Positions 44,901-50,305 of a stretch of 64,000 nt of DNA are shown in pieces. Made by a program: the position numbers and the translations under genes. Within the stretch, counting starts at the first letter, position 1, and each line of letters opens with the position of its first letter. Source of the DNA: Cheiracanthium punctorium (lineage: Eukaryota > Arthropoda > Arachnida > Araneae > Cheiracanthiidae). The notes beneath the pieces were generated by a model. That model had not been told where the DNA came from and did not search any database. It saw nothing but the letters and a program-made list of their open reading frames with translations. The stretch covers positions 186,001-250,000 of the forward strand of contig JAWZYV010012260.1 in assembly GCA_038373885.1 (NCBI GenBank), read 5' to 3'.

Positions 44901-46766
44901 CATTCTGGAGCAAAACAAACTGTAGGTACTTGTACTGTACCCCACAAAAAAGGAGCCTATTATAAAATGTAAATGTTTCACAACTACAAAATAATTTAAA
45001 GAACTTAGCATGGTGATATAATCAATTCCACTAAAACTTGTTAATATTTTAACGATTTTGGAGGGTGATGGAATGAACAATTGTTTTGTTCCTTTTGAAA
45101 TGATTGTAATACCTTAAAAATTTCTTAGCTTGTAAATGAGTTCTCCAGTAAAACATTTTTCGCAACCGTTCGGCTTTAGTTTATTTAGTAAAGTTATATA
45201 CTTGCTATTGGTTCACCAATTATCCAATGCACCCCAATGCTTTTTCAGGTTTAAATGGCTATGATTTTACTCTCGCTCTCATTTTGACTTTTGTAGCTAC
45301 TGGGTTTCCATCAGAACTTCAGAAGGATCTCCTTTTTAGAATCTAAAGAACTGCCTGTCCTTTCTTTTTTTTCTAACCCATTACATCAATAATTCCTTTT
45401 TCAGGCCCCCCGAGAGGGGGGGAGGACAGGGGGGACAATTGCCCTGGGGCCCGGACCTTAGGGGGTCCGGTCCAGGACGACGTATGTTACGAATTTTTAG
45501 CGTACAAATCCCACGGGAAAACAAAATATTTGTGTCTATCAAAACCTTTGATAAAGAAAGTAACTCTGCTCTAACACGGAAAAAACAAGATTTGTGTGAG
45601 AATACATTCTCGCACTGATTTTGGTAAGTAATACTTACCGACGGTCTGCGAACTCTCATTGGTGTTTGCTAACGTTTTTCTTTCTGTGTTATTCCTTTGG
45701 CTACGAGTTTTATAATATCTCTGCTTTAGTTCTCTGTATACATTTAGAAAGAATTTCAGGATTATATGTACTAAAATAATTCTGATAAAATACTTGCAAT
45801 TTTTCATGGAATTTTTATCATGGAAAATGTTTTGGCCTACGGTAAGTTTAAAGTGTACTCATTCTAAAGTGTTTAAAAAACGTTTCTGGATTTTTTAAAA
45901 AATGAAAGATTTTCTTAAGGGGAGGGGGCAAATCGTAAATACCTGCCCTGGGGCCCGAAAATCCTATCGGCGGCCCTGCCTTTATTTTATACTTTAGTCG
46001 ACAACCCTTCTTTCAGCTTCATTACATAGGTGTATTACGTTATTTTGTATGCAATGAATTCATTCAAATTTAGTAAAGGATTAATATTCTTGTTGTGACA
46101 GGGTTGTTAATAAGCGTGAAATATTTCCTGATTTTCATACGTATATAATTTCCTGACACTTTTAGTATGATTCATGTTTATTTTTATATAACATAGTCTT
46201 TGTACACATATATAAACACAGGGTGCATTCTTAATATTATATTAAATCTGGCTCCCCCACCAAAAAAAGGGGTATTGAACGTAGCCTTATAACAATAATT
46301 CACTAACTTAAAATTATAAACTACTGTACATTTTGTTTCCTGACCGAATAAGAAACATTTCTTTCATTTTTCTTTCAGAATCAATTATTTACGAGATTTG
46401 GTCAAGAAAGTACACATCTTACAACAAGGATCCAATCCAAAAAGCTATTCCAAGAGTATAACGCGAGTTAAACAAAAAGAAAAGGAATACGCTTTAGGTG
46501 CCACTCTAAGAAAAAATGGCTCTTTTCACGATTTGAAAATGATAGATGATGACGATGACACACATTCGGAAGTGGATATGGATGATTTCATCATTCAGTG
46601 GTCGACCATTAAAAAATGTGCATCGGAGCAGCAAATGGCAAGGTCTTGGGCTGCAGCTGACAACAGATTGATGCAAATTGAAAATTATCTAACATATATA
46701 GTAACTAAATTAGAAAGCATTGATCAAGCAATTACTAAAATGCAACAAGGAGTATCAACCATTTGA
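7983..46766 (+). CDS. TRPM-family cation channel, 3' part (nine exons)
   Basis: This is a membrane cation channel subunit; TRPM proteins form tetramers that pass Na+, Ca2+ or Mg2+. The exons are 7983-8063, 8362-8508, 28145-28273, 29506-29781, 31993-32170, 37336-37471, 40689-40900, 43052-43187 and 46379-46766. All introns begin GT and end AG, and phases match throughout, giving about 560 residues. Pre-S1, S1-S6, the pore (PYWHLFGELDLDDD), the post-S6 LPPPF motif and a terminal coiled coil appear in TRPM order. The TRPM homology-region N-terminus is absent, so the gene starts upstream of the window. It ends after the coiled coil, with no kinase or NUDIX domain. The sequence is strongly diverged from the TRPM groups I know. 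Introns reach about 20 kb and are filled with transposons. Confidence 0.9.
8362..8508 (+). CDS. TRPM exon: pre-S1 helix and start of S1
   Basis: The 49 codons begin LSLTIFNPLLIGIGYL, the membrane-embedded pre-S1 helix. The end, IYYFYSCPAIKMIVLF, corresponds to the TRPM 'FYxAPIVKFW' stretch entering S1. Acceptor TTCTTACAG, donor GTAAGT, phase 0. Confidence 0.9.
8699..8712. repeat. left target-site duplication of the Penelope-like element
   Basis: TTAACAGTAACTGG is repeated exactly at 10592-10605. The 14-bp length is in the range reported for Penelope-like elements, and it fixes both ends of the insertion. Confidence 0.85.
8799..8842 (-). ncRNA. hammerhead-ribozyme-like motif, left arm
   Basis: Minus-strand copy of the motif described at 10498-10541, with identical core and helices. 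Confidence 0.55.
9229..9608 (-). pseudogene. GIY-YIG nuclease domain of Penelope-like element, left copy
   Basis: The open part (9229-9510) reads MGYIGQTRRALKFRLKEHER and continues to a stop after SAWKLLL. Upstream, the PCESC zinc-ligand segment is present but a one-base loss relative to the right arm, near 9555, shifts the frame. Reverse transcriptase sequence is absent. Confidence 0.75.
9609..10055 (+). CDS. GIY-YIG nuclease domain of Penelope-like element, right copy
   Basis: This is the C-terminal endonuclease of a Penelope-like retroelement, which nicks target DNA for insertion. From about codon 45 it shows GVYYIPCESC (GIY half-motif plus zinc-binding Cys pair), GYIGQTRRALKFRLKEHER (YIG half-motif with candidate catalytic Arg), a His-rich NSNHRFQF segment and FLEGFSI with the candidate catalytic Glu. 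It ends HSAWKLLL. The first 18 codons are read from the spacer between the inverted arms and are probably not native. Because the reverse transcriptase is missing, it cannot support retrotransposition by itself. Confidence 0.75.
   Translation: MTLKPELTGTDFENKNFGFKVIFKPVNKLKFSSLKDPIPTENRWGVYYIPCESCDLGYIGQTRRALKFRLKEHERYVSKHELSKSSIASHCWNSNHRFQFSKAKILCTPQSLSHLDFLEGFSITQHLDRLVNDGSSVPFVHSAWKLLL
10498..10541 (+). ncRNA. hammerhead-ribozyme-like motif, right arm
   Basis: The core CUGAAGA (10501-10507; position 7 is free in hammerheads) and GAAA (10529-10532) are joined by an 8-bp helix II (GTTCAAAA/TTTTGAAC). Helix III is ACG/CGT with no loop, as in the very small helix III of Penelope hammerheads that may need dimers. 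Helix I pairs GGA (10498-10500) with TCC (10539-10541). The deduced cleavage triplet is GUA. One extra A lies between the core and helix II. Activity is inferred, not shown. Confidence 0.6.
10592..10605. repeat. right target-site duplication of the Penelope-like element
   Basis: Exact second copy of TTAACAGTAACTGG from 8699-8712. Confidence 0.85.
10606..11063. other. intron sequence with short G-rich repeat
   Basis: A G-rich patch (10650-10700) follows 'gttacgtaacac' near 10618, a pattern I associate with a dispersed arthropod repeat. The rest is AT-rich and without recognisable content. Confidence 0.35.
11064..11808. mobile_element. Tigger/pogo-type element, decayed
   Basis: Terminal repeats CAGTCAGACCTCGATAT.. 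and ..ATATCGAGCTTTAGCTG lie inside TA duplications (11062-11063 and 11809-11810). GACCTTATA motifs recur near both ends, as in Tigger-like termini. On the minus strand, 11440-11640 reads an acidic stretch then TEAEALNVLK, resembling the tail of a pogo-type transposase. No intact coding sequence remains. Confidence 0.7.
11811..12770. other. intron sequence, nothing assigned
   Basis: Short open frames at 11867-12058 and 12245-12537 show no motif. No repeat ends were seen. Confidence 0.35.
12771..12985. mobile_element. two SINE heads in inverted orientation
   Basis: The start 'caccatggccgagaggata' (plus) and the end 'actcggacatggtgg' (its complement) are both heads of the same tRNA-derived SINE seen at 49137, 59997 and 35195. 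The internal 'acgttacatctggagaaa' is in minus orientation. The result is a degenerate inverted pair. Confidence 0.6.
13313..13528 (-). mobile_element. 5'-truncated Penelope-like 3' end
   Basis: The 216-bp fragment is flanked by ATGTAGCA at 13305-13312 and 13529-13536. Read on the minus strand it has a pyrimidine-rich stretch, a hammerhead-like motif, then 'ttatgtgtgctttttag' and a diverged version of the 36-nt tail of the element at 8713. It keeps only the 3' end. Confidence 0.65.
13376..13424 (-). ncRNA. hammerhead-ribozyme-like motif, third locus
   Basis: On the minus strand, CAG|CUGAAGA opens the motif, helix II is GGUUGGAA/UUCC..ACC with small bulges, then GAAA. Helix III is ACG/UGU with a 2-nt loop and the cleavage triplet is the classical GUC. 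Helix I pairs CAG with CUG. The helix I sequence differs from the other loci but pairing is kept. Confidence 0.55.
13640..14000. repeat. subterminal 'tgccccaa' repeats
   Basis: Two diverged copies of about 145 bp begin 'aggtgccccaactg' (13712) and 'ctgtgccccaagcc' (13872), each followed by 'ttgaaaattgacaat'-like sequence. The motif returns inverted ('gtggggcacctgaagg') at 17948 on the other side of the transposase. Repeated motifs near the ends often bind the transposase; that role is inferred. Confidence 0.5.
14206..17360 (-). pseudogene. transposase-like gene of uncertain superfamily, broken
   Basis: Segments in order on the minus strand: 17360-16785 opens with SSICPLFGNPTEM and ends in LFDIACCKCDDFAKCCF, FLNDQRSTRTM and a basic tail. 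About 16620-16403 holds a GISDRAAASLSSALLQD stretch. 15559-15230 holds IQEPSSIYLGHLTVSSGSA and AIGCDGTIVNTGAKAG. 15229-14756 holds LHLNELPLRHRLVQLDG and SRWLTSANRILRLYV. 14775-14206 holds FPCHTQGSERCAKLVTEAAS and RDGFIRSRRESRKMMKF, then a stop. I recognise these blocks from a repeated, unnamed arthropod and cnidarian family. Conserved acidic residues and the CHTQ..ER block suggest a DDE-type enzyme, unproven. Frameshifts and the MITE at 15608-16394 disable the gene. Confidence 0.65.
15608..16394. mobile_element. hAT-type non-autonomous element inside the transposase gene
   Basis: The ends CAGTGGCGGCTC (15608) and GAGCCGCCACTG (to 16394) are perfect inverted repeats, flanked by the 8-bp duplication CTTTCACG (15600-15607 and 16395-16402). 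Length is 787 bp without transposase. It postdates the gene it interrupts. Confidence 0.9.
17400..18320. other. 5' flank of the transposase gene
   Basis: No coding sequence recognised. The 17900-17960 stretch carries the inverted subterminal motif of the large element. Confidence 0.4.
18322..19976 (+). repeat. degenerate interspersed repeat units
   Basis: At least five diverged copies of 'ggaacaccacaaagaaacgg..ctggctgcaatcgaacc' occur near 18322, 18944, 19535, 19660 and 19800. 'cctggattctaac'-like blocks occur near 18908, 19610, 19910 and 19985. Spacing is irregular. 18370-18430 also holds a 'gggcccc' repeat start (CAGCGGGGCATTCC). Confidence 0.5.
19977..20285 (+). pseudogene. endonuclease/exonuclease/phosphatase-fold fragment
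   Basis: The segment PMILTGDFNVNF carries the GDFN motif of the AP-endonuclease fold. TTIDAVFSR and SHYSYHKPII follow, matching the C-terminal end (SxH..) of this nuclease type. Only about 95 residues remain. The same sequence type occurs in Helitron-like and retroelement polyproteins in arthropods; which one supplied it here is unclear. It is not a host gene. Confidence 0.6.
20617..20792. mobile_element. hAT MITE, 176 bp
   Basis: The ends CAATGCAGTAGCTAG and the complement of CAGAGGCGTAGCTAG lie inside the 8-bp duplication CGTTTGAC (20609-20616 and 20793-20800). Confidence 0.85.
20801..21663. other. intron sequence, nothing assigned
   Basis: AT-rich with short open frames lacking motifs (for example 21373-21606). 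Confidence 0.35.
21668..21908 (-). repeat. 3' LTR
   Basis: Starts TGTGACGTCA and ends TGTTATA on the minus strand. It contains an ACGTCA element at its start that could serve as a CREB-type promoter site (inference). Confidence 0.9.
21909..21923 (-). other. polypurine tract
   Basis: GCTTGAGGGGAACCA on the minus strand directly abuts the 3' LTR and would prime plus-strand synthesis. Confidence 0.7.
21918..23536 (-). pseudogene. integrase region of the Ty3 element
   Basis: 23536-22874 starts in RNase H sequence and then has the H2C2 zinc module (HHDAPSAGHYG..CPEC). 22970-22389 has the catalytic core: SIDLFGPLPKS with the first Asp, VSENGPQF at the second catalytic site, and LVERKNR with the Glu. 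The second acidic residue is Glu where Asp (SDNG) is expected, so strand transfer is probably lost. 22343-21918 carries the GPY/F-like DGPYTISSQ module and a basic tail. Two frame changes separate the pieces. Confidence 0.85.
23480..24605 (-). pseudogene. reverse transcriptase and RNase H of the Ty3 element
   Basis: The open stretch down to 23563 has VPKPNGQVRLCVDYRKLN, FGLKNAPATFQRL and the catalytic YLDD box. The RNase H starts at ILRTDASNYALGAVLLQ with its first catalytic Asp and continues into 23536 after a frame break. The polymerase core looks intact apart from its frame junctions. Confidence 0.9.
24605..25552 (-). pseudogene. gag end and protease of the Ty3 element
   Basis: The 315-codon open frame contains a nucleocapsid knuckle CYGCGKPGFIKANC in which the zinc-binding His is replaced by Phe, then an aspartic protease with ADTGASHT (catalytic D-T-G) and LLGTDFL. 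The C-terminal part precedes the reverse transcriptase and runs into a frame break at 24605. Confidence 0.85.
25559..26314 (-). pseudogene. gag of the Ty3 element, frameshifted
   Basis: The likely start MAFLAKGKKQDLIELAEELD is at 26314. Three open pieces follow (to 26156, 26106-25771, 25750-25559), with WVVYLVGLLPNDIAKLI and STWRDFYFDLQNYFDGWL matching capsid-type Gag helices of arthropod Ty3 elements. At least two frame changes separate them. Confidence 0.75.
27030..27145 (-). repeat. three small stem-loops in the Ty3 leader
   Basis: GATC-ggggt-GATC (27038-27050), GATC-tggat-GATC (27087-27099) and GGTC-agggc-GACC (27129-27141) sit 49 and 42 nt apart in partly similar sequence. The third has a changed but still paired stem. 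They lie in the untranslated leader between the primer-binding site and gag. Confidence 0.5.
27269..27286 (-). other. tRNA primer-binding site
   Basis: TGGCTGCCCAACGTCGGG on the minus strand begins 3 nt after the 5' LTR. It resembles the tRNA-Lys type sites of insect Ty3 elements with one extra base. Confidence 0.65.
27290..27529 (-). repeat. 5' LTR
   Basis: Near-identical partner of the LTR at 21668-21908, same boundaries (TGTGACGTCA at the start). Confidence 0.9.
27534..28144. other. intron sequence before the next TRPM exon
   Basis: Nothing recognised; ends in the acceptor TTTCTTTCAG. Confidence 0.4.
28145..28273 (+). CDS. TRPM exon: S1 end and S2
   Basis: The 43 codons start YSYLCYLFLFSYVILFDF (outer S1) and continue to WPEIILHVWAFSLILDIGKE (S2). 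Donor GTAAGA, phase 0. At the S2 pair of Ca2+-binding side chains known from TRPM2/4/8, the expected Glu and Gln positions appear to be Ile and Glu (my alignment). Confidence 0.9.
28274..29505. other. intron, nothing assigned
   Basis: Contains GC-richer segments at 28300-28420 and 28495-28570 without an identifiable repeat. Confidence 0.4.
29506..29781 (+). CDS. TRPM exon: S3, S4 and S4-S5 linker
   Basis: The 92 codons contain YFWNKLDVIWVLLFVIGV (S3, with the N and D of the TRPM Ca2+ site kept), then LSYIRLYEFYMTMSHIGP, the S4 end and linker (compare TRPM 'YIRLLDxFxVxxxxGP'). Acceptor TTTTTTCCACAG, donor GTTAGT, phase 0. Confidence 0.95.
29782..31992. other. intron with two perfect hairpins
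   Basis: A 13-bp perfect hairpin (30200-30212 and 30222-30234, loop 9 nt) and a 12-bp perfect hairpin (31382-31393 and 31405-31416, loop 11 nt) flank GC-richer sequence (30200-30700, 31190-31600). No protein or named repeat was recognised; dispersed repeats are likely. Confidence 0.45.
31993..32170 (+). CDS. TRPM exon: S5, pore helix and selectivity filter
   Basis: S5 is IGDLIVFFLIVAVCILCYG. The pore helix and filter follow as FSLPYWHLFGELDLDDDSA. FGE is the filter type of the TRPM1/3/6/7 side of the family, and four Asp plus one Glu crowd the outer mouth. Ends in phase 1; donor GTACGT. Confidence 0.95.
32755..32766. repeat. target-site duplication, left
   Basis: TAGTAATGGATA recurs exactly at 33065-33076. 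Confidence 0.8.
32767..33064. mobile_element. 298-bp miniature Penelope-type palindrome
   Basis: Two inverted arms of about 125 bp meet at a short T-rich loop near 32890-32899. A tail of about 37 nt (33028-33064) is present on one side only and is nearly identical to the complement of the tail at 8713-8748. The same architecture as the large copy, without any coding sequence, and a 12-bp target duplication, point to a non-autonomous Penelope derivative. Confidence 0.75.
32932..32978 (+). ncRNA. hammerhead-ribozyme-like motif, miniature element
   Basis: The full core CUGAUGA (32935-32941) and GAAA (32964-32967) are joined by helix II GACC/GGTT. Helix III is ACG-AU-CGU, the cleavage triplet GUA, and helix I pairs UGU with ACG (one G-U pair). 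The partner arm on the minus strand has the core C changed to A. Confidence 0.6.
33065..34285. other. intron, nothing assigned
   Basis: Contains a 26-base T tract (33402-33427). No gene or transposon end recognised. Confidence 0.4.
34290..34510 (+). mobile_element. tRNA-derived SINE, family B
   Basis: The B box 'gggttcaaacccc' is at about 34323; the body has 'gttttccgtggttttctctg' and 'cgtaaatacgggcc'. An inverted copy of the same body lies at 63275-63470. Confidence 0.65.
34528..34700 (-). mobile_element. SINE body fragment, family C
   Basis: 'cctatgaagggacggacga' is the complement of the 'tccgtcccttcatagag' body at about 34895. Only part of the element remains. Confidence 0.5.
34795..35051 (+). 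mobile_element. tRNA-derived SINE, family C
   Basis: It has a B box 'gggttcaactcccgg' (34838), a body with 'tccgtcccttcatagag', and an A-rich tail (35039-35051). Confidence 0.65.
35195..35335 (-). mobile_element. SINE, family A body
   Basis: On the minus strand it reads 'tggttttgtccaaatgtaac', 'cgaatacacgttgaacccc' and 'atatccctcgtgcag', as in the copies at 49137 and 59997. The tRNA-like head is truncated. Confidence 0.6.
35350..35612. mobile_element. hAT-type MITE with CAGAGCCGGCCC ends
   Basis: Terminal repeats CAGAGCCGGCCC and GGGCCGGCCCTG are flanked by 7-8 bp of CCTGAAC duplication (35342-35349 and 35613-35620). Confidence 0.75.
35720..36187. mobile_element. hAT MITE with CAGTGTTTCTCAA ends
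   Basis: Perfect 13-bp ends CAGTGTTTCTCAA and TTGAGAAACACTG, longer imperfect repeats with 'ggcggcacac', and the exact 8-bp duplication GTCTAGTT (35712-35719 and 36188-36195). Length is 468 bp; an (AAT)n tract (35860-35907) lies inside. Confidence 0.95.
35860..35907. repeat. (AAT)n microsatellite
   Basis: About 16 uninterrupted triplets within the hAT MITE. Confidence 0.95.
36196..37335. other. intron, nothing assigned
   Basis: AT-rich. No repeat ends recognised. It ends in the acceptor TTTTTCTCAG. Confidence 0.4.
37336..37471 (+). CDS. TRPM exon: outer pore loop and S6
   Basis: The 136 nt give a Cys-containing outer loop (SCENDPSYCHQSPH) followed by S6, IVPIMLGIYMLIGNILLVNM, and LIAVF. 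The paired Cys match the conserved disulfide loop of TRPM pores. Enters in phase 1, leaves in phase 2; donor GTAAGT. Confidence 0.95.
37581..37784. mobile_element. MITE with GGCCGTA ends, interrupted
   Basis: The ends 'ggccgtatccag' and 'ctgggtacggcc' are inverted repeats, with 'tttcgggg' and 'ccccgaaa' inside. A 51-bp block (37712-37762) splits the right part and is identical to 38449-38499. Confidence 0.6.
37712..37762 (+). repeat. 51-bp perfect direct repeat, copy 1
   Basis: Identical to 38449-38499, 737 bp away. It begins 'gggaaagtaatgacgc' and ends 'cattactttaac'. Confidence 0.9.
37785..38915. other. intron with second copy of the 51-bp repeat
   Basis: Copy 2 is at 38449-38499. The minus-strand open frame 37753-38007 has no recognisable motif. 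Confidence 0.4.
38916..40320 (+). pseudogene. Tc1-like transposase, split by a hAT MITE
   Basis: The N-terminal part starts at 38916 (MSERSRLFDSS). After the MITE (38978-39389) the frame continues with a DNA-binding helix region (SHADTRRLNVSRSVVHRLW). Frameshifts follow. The second Asp of the DD34E triad is in FILMDDNARPYRA near 40010, the Glu in SPDLNPIEH near 40110. The right inverted end is 40482-40513 ('ttttggacgccagtgta'). The left end was not located. Confidence 0.85.
38978..39389. mobile_element. hAT MITE rich in GGGCTC units
   Basis: The ends TAGAGATGAG and CTCATCTCTA lie inside the exact 8-bp duplication ATGGAAAT (38970-38977 and 39390-39397). Both flanks inside carry arrays of 'cgggctcgggc', giving GC-rich patches in an AT-rich neighbourhood. 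Length 412 bp. Confidence 0.95.
40689..40900 (+). CDS. TRPM exon: TRP helix region and post-S6 LPPPF motif
   Basis: After S6 the chain reads HVFDEVNTNSREIYLFEIYV, then SILPPPFLIVEDLLCGTYYM and a Cys cluster (KCCCC). LPPPF is diagnostic for TRPM. In ungapped alignment the TRP-box Trp is replaced by Tyr and the Arg by Ile. Enters in phase 2, leaves in phase 1. Confidence 0.95.
40901..42040. other. intron, nothing assigned
   Basis: AT-rich sequence without recognised repeats. Confidence 0.4.
42060..42736. mobile_element. larger relative of the TA-flanked MITE at 5416
   Basis: 42104-42135 ('aaggtcggtaataagactc') and 42633-42720 ('gagtcttattcccaacctta', 'ttaaagcccgttaccac') match the internal and right-end sequence of the 5416 element, with about 500 bp of extra inverted sequence between. 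The right end is near 42736; the left end is unclear. Confidence 0.6.
43052..43187 (+). CDS. TRPM exon: post-TRP connecting helix
   Basis: The translation (LQRVYAGNLRLFEKEARAKY) matches the TRPM connecting segment (compare 'FEExCVEEYF'). Enters in phase 1, leaves in phase 2; donor GTAATA. Confidence 0.85.
43188..45402. other. intron, one possible repeat
   Basis: 43540-43740 has a minus-strand open frame (KVANLRKYKKLPHKGRFAEV) that I suspect is a dispersed repeat rather than a gene. Nothing else is recognised. Confidence 0.35.
45403..45979. mobile_element. MITE with CAGG ends and 'ctggggcccg' repeats
   Basis: The left end 'caggccccccgagaggg' and the complement of the right end ('cagggccgccgatagg') are similar. 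'ccctggggcccg' occurs inside both ends. Target duplication is not clear. Confidence 0.55.
46379..46766 (+). CDS. TRPM terminal exon: C-terminal coiled coil
   Basis: The 129 codons plus TGA open with INYLRDLVKKVHILQQ, pass an acidic stretch (DDDDDTHSEVDMDD), and end in a heptad-like segment (WAAADNRLMQIENYLTYIV) matching the TRPM assembly coiled coil. No enzyme domain follows. Acceptor TTTCTTTCAG. Confidence 0.9.
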
Positions 46767-46952
46767 TAAACACTTGCACTTTCAGTTTGGTAACTTGCTG
46801 AAAGCTTTGCGATAAGTGCGATAAAAGCAAATAGAGTTTCTTCAATTCTTAGGCCGGGTTCACACCAAAACTGCACCAGCTGCACAAAATGGTCATTCCG
46901 CTTAATATTAACGATTACAGAAAAATAACGGGATAGACTATCCAAATGGCCC

Positions 46953-47140
46953 CATCGTTGAAAAAGTGCAGCCTTCGCCATCGTTCGATTTAACTACTAG
47001 CAACATGGCGATCAATCAAATCGCCAATTGCATGCCATAGAGCCAAAGAACTTCTTTGACACAGCTGGCTGTGTAGCTTGCGATTGGCGATTCGATCAAC
47101 AGCCATGTTGCTGATAGTTAAATTGCACTTTTTTCTGCGT
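46953..47140. mobile_element. hairpin MITE just beyond the TRPM stop
   Basis: The arms contain 'agcaacatggcgatcaatc' and 'gatcaacagccatgttgct' and pair over about 65 nt each, with mismatches. Same family as 4551-4831. The first AATAAA after the stop lies near 47284, so the hairpin may be inside the 3' untranslated region. Confidence 0.75.
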
Positions 47141-47399
47141 TGGGCAATCTATGCAGGCGTTCTTCTCAGTAGTGTAGCTTCCCCTTGACGAGCCCTATAT
47201 CAAAATTAGTCCTAAAGCTCTTCTACCCGACTGCGGCGAAGCCCAACTGGAGGATAAAGATGTTTCACAAAAGAAACAAAAACGCTCTCATTGAATAAAA
47301 TAAATATATATTGATTATTGGTTATGAGAAATTATTTACAATTAATATTCCTAGATGCCAAGTTAGCCTAACAATTCAAATATATACTTTTCTCGCCTT

Positions 47400-47640
47400 T
47401 TTTTCCCGGCAAACTTATTTATTTAATCATCCGTAGCTGAATACGATTTTAGTTTCTCGAGATTTTCTGCCTCAATAGACAGTCTGACGAGTCTGATAGC
47501 CGTTCTTGTCCTATAGAAGTCTTAAGATATTTTTAAACAGTCTTAATTTGGAAGATATTCTTTCAGCGGTTGCAGTTGTAACCGGAAGGGTCTAAAATGG
47601 GAAGCATGCTGTTATTGCCTCCGGAAAACTGGGTGCAAAG
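47400..47640 (-). pseudogene. hAT transposase dimerisation-domain remnant
   Basis: The minus strand reads LPVTTATAERISSKLRLFKN, then after a stop and frame change RLVRLSIEAENLEKLKS. This is the conserved C-terminal hAT block (TAxxERxFSxL..SIE). Only this piece remains. Confidence 0.75.
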
Positions 47641-49136
47641 GGATGCTGATCTTTATCAGTAATAATTCCGTGAGTTCCTTAATAGAATGAATTTTCTGAA
47701 TTTTAGATTTAAAAAATGTTTCCAAAATTATTAATTGTTTACGATAAATTGACATGCCTTTACTGTATTTAGTAATCAGTTTTATGGGTTTTTTTTTCCT
47801 TTTTTTAATCGTTTGAAAAACAGAAGAGTTTCTCCGGTTGTAACACTACACTTCGAACGTATTACTCAGGTCATTCATCAGTTTCAGGTCATCAGGTTGT
47901 ATTACATTTTACGAATTTTTGCTTACACACGTCGGACCCCCTATATCCCGGTGTCCCGTATCACTGATACGGCTAATACGGCGGCTATGCACCTCTGGTT
48001 CTTCTATATCGACTGGGAGTACTAGTACTCAATTGAAGCACCAGACGCACAGGATGCAAACTCTATTCAAATACATTGTACATCTTCTACGTCGTTTACA
48101 TTTTGCAGCCTGTGCATATTTGGTGTGTTCCCGGCCGTAAAGTACGAAGCAGGGTGATGTTTCGTGCCCTAAGTTATAAGACTGACTACATTTCTAAGCA
48201 ATGTAAAATCGTAACAAGCTTTTTTGGATGTGTGTTTTAACCGTTCTTTCTTATATCTTTGAAATTGACGTTTAGAGAAGAAACAATATTATTATTTTAA
48301 AAAATTTTGAAAATGTAAATAAGTTTTAAAAATATATATTTTACTTTCTGTTTGCATCTGTGTTCTTCATTTTCCATTTATTTACAAAAGCTACAATGCA
48401 TTTTTTTGCGGGGGAAGGGGTGAATGTCTGTCATAAAAGACGTGACCAAAAATGTTTCAATAACACACAGATAAATTTTCTTAAAATTTTTCCAGCTAAC
48501 AGCGAGCATACCAACATTATTAAACGATATACTTCTTATAAAACAAATTAGCATCTACAGACAAATGAACAAGGTTTCATGAGGTCATTAAAACTCATTC
48601 AGTTTGGACGTTCATTAACTTTGACTTATGATCACGAAGTTTTAGAACATTTTGAAAACTTCCAAAGGTGAAGTACTGGAATGCCACTTTTACGCAAACG
48701 ATATATTTCAGCCTATTTTGTATTATTAATCAATGTATTAAAATAATCATCCACGATTCTTCTAAAAAAGCTGCGATTACAAAATTATTTGCTACTCACA
48801 ACTTTTGGTGGCCACTGAGAATATCCGTAAGTGCGTCCATTCGATGTCCTCTCAATTTATTATTCATTTATGAGGTTTCCAGATAACCGTCGCCCATTTC
48901 ACCAGAATAAAATAAGTCGCTATTGAACTTCGTCAAATACGTCGTGAAAAATTGCGCTTAATGCTATGCTTCAGCAAAGTAATTTCAATCTTTTTAAATC
49001 CCTTTAGAGAATGATTATTTTTTTCTTTAGCATTACTTTGTTTAAATTTCAATAAAACAGGAGTAAAAACTATTTAATTAATTGATTTATATTTTTATTT
49101 TTCACAATTCTCTGATAGTTCAGGATTGTCTAAGCC
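47641..49136. other. nothing assigned
   Basis: AT-rich. The short open frames (47813-48140, 48360-48551) have no motifs. Confidence 0.4.
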
Positions 49137-49390
49137 CACCATGGCCGAGTGGATAATATGATAAATAACTAAAGCGTGATGGTCTAGGGTTCTATCCTAC
49201 CACGCTGCGGTCAGTCTAACGGTCTGGAGTTTTGGTCGGTTTTCTCCAGATGTTACGTAAATACGCGTTAGAACCCTTTAAAAAGTCATCCACCCAGAGC
49301 ACCCCTCTAGGTATATATCCCTCGTGCAGGATTGCCTTGAGCACAATACACACAGGTAATCTAACATACGGCCCATGAGCCACAGTCTAG
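49137..49390 (+). mobile_element. tRNA-derived SINE, family A
   Basis: A box 'tggccgagtgg' (49143), B box 'gggttctatcc' (49187). The body has 'ggttttctccagatgttacg' and 'atatccctcgtgcag'. Best-preserved copy in the window. Confidence 0.8.
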
Positions 49391-50214
49391 AGCGCCAAAC
49401 ATTTGAATCCGCCTCCCTAGTTCTGTATGCAGTTTTTATTTTTTCGAATTTAAAAAAGCGGGAGAGATTTAGCAAAAATTTCTATGTTTACTTCTGTTGT
49501 CACTAATTATTTTACAGAACTAGCAGGCAGGGATGTATTTACATACCTTTAATGCTCTCTCCTCAACACTCACTTAAATTTTTGATAACATTCCAAATTC
49601 ATTCATTGCTTCATTAATGAAAGAGAACCTCACCACCTTAAAGGAAACTCTCCTAATTTCTTCCCTTCTCAGGACAAAAAAAAAAACACCTTCTTTGCTC
49701 ACCAGTTCCTTGAAAGTTTTTCAAATAACCCCTTGCACGAAAATGTTATACAACCCTGTGATAATTAAATTCTTTTCAAATTACAACGGCGTAGCCTCGG
49801 AGAAGATTTTGGGTGCTATACTTCCCCATCCCCTCCTATTTTTATTTTTTTTTTTTTTTCAAAAGGGGCTGTATTCTTTTGCGGGGGAAAATCGGACCCA
49901 CAACAAAATAAGGGTCCAATATTTTTTAATCTATAATTTTTATTAGAAATTTTAGATATATTTTATGTAAAACATCCTTTTACTACTGTAAATATGGAAT
50001 AGAATAAAAAGACGATACTTGTACAGTTAGTACCATCAGTTTTGACTATGAAATCTCAAAAATTCAAAGATCACTGTAACTTAAGACCATTTTATTTGTT
50101 TGTTTGTATGAAAGACACAGTTTTCAGAGATCTATAGCACTTTTATGGCTGTCATCTCAGTTGTTCATAAGTACACAATCATATTTATTTATATCAAAGT
50201 ACACAATTGACAAT
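49391..50214. other. nothing assigned
   Basis: Includes a T tract (49843-49859) and a stretch near 49795 starting 'ggcgtagcct' that may be one end of a MITE. Confidence 0.35.
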
Positions 50215-50305
50215 TTTACATCCACGCCCAAAGCCGGGAGTCGAATCCGGGCCCAAAGGATGGTAGTAGGGCGCGATAGCCACTACACCACTTGGGTGGC
50301 GCCAT
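50215..50305 (-). mobile_element. tRNA-derived SINE head
   Basis: On the minus strand an A-box-like 'agtggtgtagtggctatc' and a B box 'ggattcgactccc' are spaced as in tRNA genes, but stems are not fully paired, so this is a SINE and not a tRNA gene. Confidence 0.6.
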
